Assembly (NCBI GenBank): GCA_024231375.1 | Contig: JAAEQP010001464.1 | Coordinates: forward strand, 1 to 16,071 | Direction of reading: 5' to 3' | Origin: a bacterium | GTDB lineage: Bacteria > Hydrogenedentota > Hydrogenedentia > Hydrogenedentiales > SLHB01 | DNA length: 16,071 nucleotides | In this document: positions 7,450 to 13,531 of the stretch, piece after piece | Position numbering within the stretch: the stretch's first letter is position 1 | Layout: the number at the start of each line of letters is the position of its first letter | Translations under genes and position numbers: made by a program | Notes under the pieces: model-generated | Told to the model about the DNA's origin: nothing | The model's database searches: none | Seen by the model: only the letters and a program-made list of their open reading frames with translations

Positions 7450-9102
7450 TTGAACACACGAAAAAGCACACTATCCCGCAGGTCCTTCATGGCGGCCACG
7501 GGCGGAGGATTGGCACTCGCTATGGGCAGTGAAGCACAGAAGAGGCCGAACGAACCGTTCACCTTGTCGGAGGCGCACCATGCCGCCGTGAATCGGCGGC
7601 GCCGGGTGGTGGTCCAGTTTGACGCCCACACCGAGATGGGCACCGACATCGACGACTGGATCGCCTACCGCTTCGACTACGCCGACGAGCCCGGGTCCCA
7701 GATTGACAGTGTCTGGTGGGACATCGGCGCGCTGGGGTACGCCGTGTATCCGAGCAAGGTGCTCGACCCCTTCCCTCACGAGGGCCTGCAACGCTGGCGC
7801 GACCAAGGCGTCGACTGGGTGGCTCGGCTGTTCCAGGCGTCGCACGATCGCGGATTGGAGACATTCTGGCACCACCGCATCTCGGAGGTGGAACTGGTGA
7901 CGCGGGGCGTGGGCGCGGACCGCAAGAAACCCCACCCCCTGAAGCAGGAGCATCCGGACTGGGTGCTGGATACCTGGTGGAATCACGGCCTGTGGAATCT
8001 CGCCGTGCCAGAGGTGCGCGCGTTCAAGGTACGGGTGTTGCGCGAGGTGGCGGAGAACTACCCCGTCGACGGCATCCAGATCGATTTCGCGCGCCACATC
8101 CCCTGTCTGCCGCCGGGCCAACAGTGGGAACACCGGGACTGCGTGACGGACCTGATGCGGTCGCTTCGTGCCATGACGCTCGAGGTCGAGAAGCAACGCG
8201 GACGGCCCTTCCTTCTGGCCACCAAAGTGCCGCGCACCCTCGAAGGATGCAAGGTTGACGGGTTCGACGTCGAGACCTGGGCTCGCGAAGACCTCGTGGA
8301 CATCCTCACCATCGGCACGCGGGCCATGGAAGTGGACATCGAGAGCTTCCGCCGTATCACAGCCGGACACAACATCAAGTTGCAGCCCTGCTTCGACGAC
8401 CATCACACAACCGACGCCTATCAGTACGCGTCCATCGAGTACCTGCGCGGGGTCTTCACCAACTGGTGGAAACAGGGCGCGGACAGCGTCTACACGTTCA
8501 ACTGGTCCCAGGCGCGCCCCGAAGTGTGCGAACGCATGGGCGCGCTGGCCGGGCCCCCGTCGCACCGGCAGGCCTACCACGAAATCGGCAGCCGCGACAC
8601 CATGCGGTTCCGCGACAAGGCCTTCGCCGTCGACCGCCGCGGCGGGTATCCGTGGAGTGAAGGCTACTTCGGCCGCAACGATACCGCCCAGTTGCCCGTG
8701 GTGTTGGAAACGCCGGGCGAATCTGTGCCGATTCGAATTCACGTCGGCGACGCGGTGCGTGCGCACAACGAAACGGTCGAAAGCGTGACGCTACGACTCG
8801 TTCTGTTTGGCGCCAAGGAAACGGACAATGTGCAGGCTCGGTTGAACGGCGTCCCCCTCACCGAATCCCTGCGCGACCCCGAATGGAAAGACAAGCTCAT
8901 CTTCTCACCCAAACCGCAACCGGCATCCGGCGGCGCCGACTACCTCAAGGTCGATCCCAATCAGAGGCTATTGCGAATCGAGTACGCGGTCGACCCACAC
9001 GCCTGCCGCCTTGGCGAAAACCAAGTCGACCTGCAACTCGCCAAAGGTTCCGGCAAGCTGCAGGTCGAAAAGGTCGAGATTCACGTGCGGTATCCGTCGT
9101 AA
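7450..9102 (+). CDS. Tat-exported GHL10-type TIM-barrel protein
   Basis: A 550-residue protein starting with TTG. The alternative ATG (codon 14) would delete the twin-arginine motif SRRSFMA (residues 9-15), which is followed by a hydrophobic segment LALAMG, so the TTG start is preferred. Ribosome-binding candidates are AGGG 5 bases upstream and AAGGAG (7430-7435) inside the end of the previous gene, suggesting translational coupling. Residues about 50-420 form a TIM barrel like that of the 181 gene: HPDW (168-171), NLAVPEVRAFKV, and VDGIQIDFARH (206-216) with D207 and D212 as likely active-site acids. Residues about 430-550 are a beta-sandwich. Tat export, rather than Sec as for its neighbours, implies folding in the cytoplasm, perhaps around a cofactor or metal. 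Likely a glycan-active or glycan-binding enzyme; reaction unknown. Confidence 0.88.
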   Translation: MNTRKSTLSRRSFMAATGGGLALAMGSEAQKRPNEPFTLSEAHHAAVNRRRRVVVQFDAHTEMGTDIDDWIAYRFDYADEPGSQIDSVWWDIGALGYAVYPSKVLDPFPHEGLQRWRDQGVDWVARLFQASHDRGLETFWHHRISEVELVTRGVGADRKKPHPLKQEHPDWVLDTWWNHGLWNLAVPEVRAFKVRVLREVAENYPVDGIQIDFARHIPCLPPGQQWEHRDCVTDLMRSLRAMTLEVEKQRGRPFLLATKVPRTLEGCKVDGFDVETWAREDLVDILTIGTRAMEVDIESFRRITAGHNIKLQPCFDDHHTTDAYQYASIEYLRGVFTNWWKQGADSVYTFNWSQARPEVCERMGALAGPPSHRQAYHEIGSRDTMRFRDKAFAVDRRGGYPWSEGYFGRNDTAQLPVVLETPGESVPIRIHVGDAVRAHNETVESVTLRLVLFGAKETDNVQARLNGVPLTESLRDPEWKDKLIFSPKPQPASGGADYLKVDPNQRLLRIEYAVDPHACRLGENQVDLQLAKGSGKLQVEKVEIHVRYPS

Positions 9103-9114
9103 TGGGAAGACAAG

Positions 9115-9387
9115 CTAAAGCCCGCGATACACGTCCCTTCGGTGTCCGACGCCCATCACGACAACGTTTCGGGCATCATCGTCAATGCTGTATAGCACTC
9201 GGTAGGCACCTACGCGCAGACGGTAGTCGTCGGTGCCGCGCAGTTTCTTGCAGCCGGGCCTCCGAGGCTGCTCTTCCAGCTCCAGAATCGCGTCGGCGAC
9301 TCGCTCAAACATCTCGGCCGGAAGCTTGTCGAGTTCCTTCTCGGCTGAACGCGTGATAGTCACGGAGTACCGAGACCGCGGGCTCAC
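9115..9387 (-). CDS. RelE/ParE-family toxin
   Basis: A 90-residue protein, typical length for the family. It reads YSVTITRSAEKELDKLP near the N-terminus, then KKLRG, YRLRVGAYRVLYSID and a C-terminal VVVMGVGHRRDVYR, the standard RelE/ParE pattern with conserved Arg, Tyr and His. RelE-type members cleave mRNA in the ribosomal A site, while ParE-type members poison gyrase; the pattern here is nearer RelE. The start is GTG, overlapping the antitoxin stop as GTGA. It converges on the 7450-9102 gene with only 12 bases between stops. It is translated after its antitoxin from the promoter at 9621-9648. Confidence 0.92.
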   Translation of the reverse strand: MSPRSRYSVTITRSAEKELDKLPAEMFERVADAILELEEQPRRPGCKKLRGTDDYRLRVGAYRVLYSIDDDARNVVVMGVGHRRDVYRGL

Positions 9388-9587
9388 TTGGCGCGTTTCT
9401 CCTTCAGATAATCGCGGAACGGGCGAGTGGGTTCGTTGCGGCGCTCTTCCAGGGTGGCCAAGTCGACGATGTCCTTAGAAAACTCGCCATCTCGCGCGAT
9501 GCGCGCCACGACCGCATCGCGCTGCGTCTTCGGGAGCGCCTTCAGGACAGCTAGAAAGCCCTCGGCCGTGCTCTGACTGTTCGACAT
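9384..9587 (-). CDS. Antitoxin of the RelE-type module
   Basis: A 67-residue, highly charged protein directly upstream of the toxin and overlapping it by 4 bases. I do not recognise a named antitoxin family. The N-terminal half (LAVLKALPKTQRDAVVARI) looks helical. The C-terminal part, RNEPTRPFRDYLKEKRAK, is the sort of extended, basic tail that many antitoxins wrap around a RelE toxin. GGAG lies about 10 bases before the ATG. It has no obvious ribbon-helix-helix or AbrB DNA-binding motif, so whether it represses its own promoter is unclear. Confidence 0.8.
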   Translation of the reverse strand: MSNSQSTAEGFLAVLKALPKTQRDAVVARIARDGEFSKDIVDLATLEERRNEPTRPFRDYLKEKRAK

Positions 9588-9620
9588 CTAGGGTCACTCC
9601 ACCCGGTTGTCCACACAGCG

Positions 9621-9648
9621 ATTATACCAGAACGCACAGATGCCACAA
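9621..9648 (-). promoter_or_regulatory. Strong extended -10 promoter of the toxin-antitoxin operon
   Basis: On the minus strand TGGTATAAT is a perfect -10 box (TATAAT at 9626-9621) with the TGn extension. TTGTGG (9648-9643) at 16-base spacing is a partial -35 box. Transcription would start near 9614, about 27 bases before the antitoxin ATG. It is the best consensus promoter in the window. Confidence 0.65.
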
Positions 9649-9699
9649 ACCGCACCTGGGACAATGCGTGCCAACGAGAGCAAACTCGAATCGCCAGCG

Positions 9700-12600
9700 T
9701 CACCCCTCGACCACCGGTTCGCCATCAAGTTCCACGGCGATGGTGGTCACGGCCGCGTAGGACAGGCCCGCGGCCACTCCGATGGTCTTGGCCGCGTTGT
9801 CGAAGGCCACTTCTTTCCCGTCGGCCAGCAACCAGACCTTCTTGATCGTGTTGGTGAGGCCGGGAAGTTGAACAGGGCCGTCAGGCGCGGATTCAAGGTG
9901 AATGTAGAGTCGGTTGCCTTTCGTAGTGCATTTGCCGGCGGGTGACGTAGCGAACGGCGACCCATGAGTACCATAGATGGACTCGCTGTTCTTCGCCATC
10001 CACGCGCCGATCTCTTCGAGCCGCGACACGAACTCCGCCGGAATCGTACCGTCCGCCATCGGTCCCACATTGAGCAACAGATTCCCGCCGCGACTCGCCA
10101 CATCGACGAGATAGCGGATCAACTCGGTTCCGCTCTTCAACGGCGCGTCGCCCTCCTTGTACCCCCACGAGTTGCCAATGGTCATGCAGGCTTCCCACGG
10201 CACGGTGCGGCGTTGCTCGAACTCCATGCTCTCTTGGATCTCCGACGGCTGCTCGCGCGTGTACAAGTCCACAAGGAGCGTCTTTCCCCGTTCACCTTTG
10301 CCGATGCGGTCGTTGACAAGCGCCTTCGGCTGGAGTTCGCGAATCATGTCGATCAGTTCTGGCGACCGCCATGTGCTGATGGGATGATCCCATTCACCGT
10401 CGAACCAGATGCAGTCGATGGGGCCGTAGTTCGTACACAGTTCGCGCACCTGACCAAAGAGATACTCGTCGATGTACTTGGGTAAGTCGGTGGCGTAATC
10501 GGGTTGATGCCAATCGAGCATGGAGTAGTAGAATCCAATCTTCATATCCGCGGCACGTGCCGCCTCGATCAACTGCGCCACGAAATCCTGCTTCGGACCA
10601 CGCCCTACGGAGTCGTAGCCGGTCAGGGCGCTGTCGAACATGCAGAACCCTTCGTGATGCTTCGATGTGAAGATGAGATACCGCATACCGCCGGACTTGG
10701 CGATGGCCATCCACTGGTCCGCGTCGAACTTAGTGGGTGTGAAGGCATCGGCGAACTCCTCGTATTCGGCCACCGAAAACCCCTCGTCTCTCATCACGTA
10801 TGAGGCCAATCCACCCGCGTTGTTGCGTGCGGGCACGGCGTAGGCGCCCCAATGCACGAACATCCCGAATCGCGCGTCCGTGAACCACTCCGTGCGCTCG
10901 ACCCGGGCCGCATCAACCCGGGCCTGCTGCTCCGCCTCGGCAGCGGCCTGCGCCTTCTCAGCGGCCGCGCGAGCCTGGTCGCCGGCCACGCGGGCGCGGT
11001 AGGACTCCATGTCGCCCCAGTCGCGGATGCCGGGTTGCGTGTACCACCGCTCGTAGAATTCCTGAAGCGTGCCTTTGAATTCAGCGCGTTTGATGTTCAT
11101 CCACGAAAGCTGATCGCCTACGGCGAAGTACACGTGAGTCCTGCCTCCGAACTCCACCACCTCCGGGTCGGACGCGTTGATGCCTTCGTCCAACCCTTCC
11201 GGCGCCAACACCGGATTGGCGCTGCTGAGTTCCCAGGTCTTCAAGTCCTTCGACCGGTTCACGAAGGTTTCGAAGACGTGCAGCGGCGACTGCCGTTCCA
11301 GGTACAGCACGTAGTAGTACCCGTTCACGTACCGCACGCACGGGCACGCCGTGTATCGGTTCGTACCGAAGGTCGCCTCAGACAGCTTGGTCCACGCTTC
11401 GAGATCGTCCGACCGCGCGAACTTCGTTGTGAACGCCGGGTAGGGGCCTCCGTTCGATTCATACGCCATCACAAACCCGTCCGGCCCTTCGCACACGGAA
11501 CTGTTGAACAGGTGCTCGTTCTCTTGCTCGATGACGACCTTCTGTTCCCACGTCTTCAGGTCGGCCGATTTGAACCGGGTCACGTCGTTCCAGTTGTTGT
11601 CCGCGAAGCGCGACGCGAAGGCGTAGAACACGCCGTCCTGCACGTGGCACGACGCCAGTCCGTAGCCCGTCGCGAACCGGGCCATCTCGTCGCCCGTTTC
11701 CACATCGCGAATCAGTAGGTAGTAGTCTTCAATCACACCGCCCCGTCCCGGCCGGTGGCATTCCATGTGACACAGGCGCCCCTTCCACTCGAAGGCCGAC
11801 ACCTCGCACATGTCGCGGATCACCAGTTCCCGGTTCACCAGCACCGGATCGGGTTTCTTGACCGGTGGCAACATGGTCTGGAACGCGTCGACGGGCCAGT
11901 GGCCCAGGCGATGGAACCCTTCCGGCACCTCCTGCGTGAACTGAACGTAGGCCTGCGTGGCGCCCTTGGTGGTGTACCCGATGTCGGCTGCGGATTCCTT
12001 GTCCACCTTCACGCCAAACACCTGGAACCCCATGAGCGTGGAGTCTTCGAAGTCCACGTGGAGATACTTGCCGTTCTGCACGCTCTGCACGATGCCGTCC
12101 GTCGGTGTGCCGTGGGGTTGGCTGAAGTTCAGCGCGATGAGGCTGCAGTTCTTCACCTTCACGCGCATGTACGTGTGAAATCCGTAGTTGCCGCCCTTCA
12201 ACGCGCACTGAGGACTGGTCAGCGCGCAATCCTCAAACACCACGTCCGGCTGGTCCGGCATGCTCGGGTTCTCGACGCGCACGTAGGCGCCGGCCGTGTC
12301 GCCCCATTCGTCCAGCGACCACAGGCAGCAGCGCCGGAACGTGATCGGCTCATCGGGCCGCGACAGACAACTCGCCACGCCGCCTCCGAATGCGCGTCCG
12401 ATACTCACGCAATCCTCGACCACGATCGTGAACGGCTCGATCATGTTCGTGCAGTCCCAGAACAATCCGCCGTCCGACCCGGTCACGTACAAGTTGCGCA
12501 GGCGCCAGCGATCCCAGATATGCGCCGAAAACGTGGGCTTCGTGTGTTCCTCGGACCACCCTTCCTGATTGGCACGGATCGTGCCCCACCAGTCGTAGCT

Positions 12601-12990
12601 CTTGAACCCTTTCCGCGCATCGCCCGAGTCGATGATCACGTCGCCCGTGGTCCCGGACCCGAACGCGCCGTCCACGTCGCCGAGAAATTCGTTGTACGCC
12701 CCCTTCGCGCCCCGTTGCGCGGGCGACAACATGGCCTCCACATACGTGTCCGGACGGACAATGACACGGTGCCCCCCCTGGTCGTCGGGAACGGCGTCCA
12801 GCGCCGCCTGGATCGTGGTAAACGCCGTCGCCCACGTCAGACCGTCCGAGTTGTTGCCCAGTTTCGATACGTAGAACGTCGTACCCACGCGTCCGCCCTC
12901 CCCGGCGCCCGTCCCGGGCGCGTCCGCCACGGACGCCCATGCCGCCAATGTCAAAACCACAGCCACAACAAGAACACGACACGCATGCAT
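9700..12990 (-). CDS. Secreted three-module protein: beta-helix, GH43-like propeller, GH29 alpha-L-fucosidase
   Basis: The open frame reaches 13080, but the ATG at 12990 is preferred: it follows AGGGGGG by about 8 bases and opens a classic signal peptide (hydrophobic LVVAVVLTLAAW, then SVADA). This gives 1096 residues. Residues about 36-375 read as a right-handed beta-helix, beginning with TFYVSKLGNNSDG...TIQAALDAV as in DUF1565/pectate-lyase-like proteins. About 375-645 contain repeated FKSADLKTWE, RSDDLEAW and RSKDLKTWE segments typical of GH43/GH32-type five-bladed propellers. An Ala/Glu/Arg-rich coiled-coil linker (about 660-695) leads into GH29: WFTDARFGMFVHWGAY, KHHEGF (777-782), WFDGEW with D864 as the probable nucleophile, and PWEACMTIGNSWGY. 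GH29 enzymes release terminal alpha-L-fucose. The propeller's activity is uncertain and it may only bind glycan. Confidence 0.9.
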   Translation of the reverse strand: MHACRVLVVAVVLTLAAWASVADAPGTGAGEGGRVGTTFYVSKLGNNSDGLTWATAFTTIQAALDAVPDDQGGHRVIVRPDTYVEAMLSPAQRGAKGAYNEFLGDVDGAFGSGTTGDVIIDSGDARKGFKSYDWWGTIRANQEGWSEEHTKPTFSAHIWDRWRLRNLYVTGSDGGLFWDCTNMIEPFTIVVEDCVSIGRAFGGGVASCLSRPDEPITFRRCCLWSLDEWGDTAGAYVRVENPSMPDQPDVVFEDCALTSPQCALKGGNYGFHTYMRVKVKNCSLIALNFSQPHGTPTDGIVQSVQNGKYLHVDFEDSTLMGFQVFGVKVDKESAADIGYTTKGATQAYVQFTQEVPEGFHRLGHWPVDAFQTMLPPVKKPDPVLVNRELVIRDMCEVSAFEWKGRLCHMECHRPGRGGVIEDYYLLIRDVETGDEMARFATGYGLASCHVQDGVFYAFASRFADNNWNDVTRFKSADLKTWEQKVVIEQENEHLFNSSVCEGPDGFVMAYESNGGPYPAFTTKFARSDDLEAWTKLSEATFGTNRYTACPCVRYVNGYYYVLYLERQSPLHVFETFVNRSKDLKTWELSSANPVLAPEGLDEGINASDPEVVEFGGRTHVYFAVGDQLSWMNIKRAEFKGTLQEFYERWYTQPGIRDWGDMESYRARVAGDQARAAAEKAQAAAEAEQQARVDAARVERTEWFTDARFGMFVHWGAYAVPARNNAGGLASYVMRDEGFSVAEYEEFADAFTPTKFDADQWMAIAKSGGMRYLIFTSKHHEGFCMFDSALTGYDSVGRGPKQDFVAQLIEAARAADMKIGFYYSMLDWHQPDYATDLPKYIDEYLFGQVRELCTNYGPIDCIWFDGEWDHPISTWRSPELIDMIRELQPKALVNDRIGKGERGKTLLVDLYTREQPSEIQESMEFEQRRTVPWEACMTIGNSWGYKEGDAPLKSGTELIRYLVDVASRGGNLLLNVGPMADGTIPAEFVSRLEEIGAWMAKNSESIYGTHGSPFATSPAGKCTTKGNRLYIHLESAPDGPVQLPGLTNTIKKVWLLADGKEVAFDNAAKTIGVAAGLSYAAVTTIAVELDGEPVVEG

Positions 12991-13064
12991 GAGGTCAGCC
13001 CCCCTGTTCGTCACGGTCAAGAAACCGGCCCGCCGCAACCCGAGCGGCAACGCCCAAGGAAGCG

Positions 13065-13094
13065 AGTGTAGAAAGAACACGATAAGGAAGTAAA
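13065..13094 (-). promoter_or_regulatory. Weak candidate promoter of the fucosidase gene
   Basis: On the minus strand TTTACT (13094-13089) and TACACT (13070-13065) match 4/6 each at 18-base spacing, about 75 bases before the preferred ATG at 12990. Its position also argues that the frame extension to 13080 is not translated. Confidence 0.3.
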
Positions 13095-13193
13095 GCGGAT
13101 GGAACCCGTATGAGATAGAGGAGATTCAATCACGAACAGGCACGGATGAGCGAAACCGGGGACCTTGCTTTCGCGGGACCTGTACCAAGCGAA

Positions 13194-13210
13194 GTCCGCC
13201 ACAGGCGGAC
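13194..13210. repeat. Hairpin with 7-bp stem and 3-base loop
   Basis: GTCCGCC and GGCGGAC pair perfectly around ACA. It is flanked by two copies of GCTTTCGCG and by GGGGAC (13158-13163) and GTCCCC (13222-13227), which can pair to enclose the whole 70-base unit. This looks like a REP/MITE-like intergenic element; no transposase is nearby. Confidence 0.45.
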
Positions 13211-13267
13211 GCAGAAGGGACTGTCCCCGCTTTCGCGTTCCGCCTCCGCGCCAGCGCCTCCCCCAAC

Positions 13268-13294
13268 GTCATCCCGAGCGAAGTCGAGGGATCT
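13268..13294. repeat. GTCATCCCGAGCGAAGTCGAGG-type intergenic repeat
   Basis: The segment begins GTCATCCCGAGCGAAG and ends GGGATCT. Close variants (GTCATCCTGAGCGAAG...GGATCT) are widespread intergenic repeats in several environmental bacterial phyla and give the familiar artefact peptides PERSRGIS and PSTSLGMT. One copy is seen here. Its function is unknown. Confidence 0.6.
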
Positions 13295-13366
13295 CTTGCC
13301 CCAGGCACCTGCCCACAGAACACCACTTTCACACTATCATGTCAATCCTGCTATCCTGTCCAGAAT

Positions 13367-13452
13367 CCGGACGTCCGGCTTCGTGCTCTTCGTGTCCTTC
13401 GTGGTTCAACCAATCCGGATTACTCACCACGAAGGACACGAAGAGCACGAAG
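13367..13452. repeat. Palindromic repeat element, copy 1: 27-bp perfect inverted repeat
   Basis: A 12-bp palindrome CCGGACGTCCGG (13367-13378) is followed by a perfect 27-bp inverted repeat (13379-13405 and 13426-13452). Each arm is three tandem 9-mers of the form CTTCGTGNN. The 20-base centre holds the palindrome AATCCGGATT (13412-13421). As RNA it would form a long stable hairpin. It ends 22 bases before the leader ORF at 13475. A partly decayed second copy lies at 15748-15828. Confidence 0.85.
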
Positions 13453-13474
13453 GAAGAGTCAAAAGGAGTATCGG

Positions 13475-13531
13475 ATGAGGAGAATCGCAGTCATGGCGAT
13501 TGTGTGTCTAGGTACGTCTAGATGCGTGTAA
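13475..13531 (+). CDS. 18-codon leader ORF overlapping the repeat-protein gene
   Basis: ATG at 13475 has the best ribosome binding site nearby (AAAAGGAG, 13461-13468, 6-base spacing) and encodes MRRIAVMAIVCLGTSRCV before TAA at 13529. The peptide resembles the start of a signal peptide. It overlaps the ATG of the 13522 gene by 10 bases in another frame. It could be a leader that couples translation to the downstream gene, or the remnant of an N-terminus displaced by a frameshift. Too short to exclude chance, but the ribosome binding site is striking. Confidence 0.45.
   Translation: MRRIAVMAIVCLGTSRCV

Larger units (their letters stand above)
12991..13474. other. Repeat-rich spacer between divergent genes
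   Basis: No real gene. Frames here give the well-known spurious translations of intergenic repeats (HPERSRGIS, DPSTSLGMT, HHEGHEEHEG). Contents in order: leader and weak promoter of the fucosidase gene, a GCTTTCGCG direct repeat (13167-13175 and 13229-13237) around a 7-bp hairpin, a GTCATCCCGAGCGAAG-type repeat, a tandem ATCATGTC/ATCCTGCT/ATCCTGTC stretch (13337-13361), a 12-bp palindrome and a 27-bp perfect inverted repeat. Confidence 0.7.

Noticed and set aside
11755..13071. 438-residue plus-strand frame opposite the fucosidase gene
   Set aside because: Antisense shadow; rich in Arg, His and Val with no domain, whereas the minus frame has clear GH29 and beta-helix motifs.
12991..13080. N-terminal extension of the fucosidase frame to the ATG at 13080
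   Set aside because: The internal ATG at 12990 has a strong ribosome binding site and begins a normal signal peptide; the extension would bury that signal behind 30 residues and overlaps a promoter candidate.
13367..13452. CRISPR array
   Set aside because: The repeats are contiguous 9-mers in an inverted arrangement, without spacers or cas genes.
13126..13521. Several short frames in the repeat spacer
   Set aside because: Their translations (DPSTSLGMT, HPERSRGIS, HHEGHEEHEG) are artefacts of intergenic repeats.
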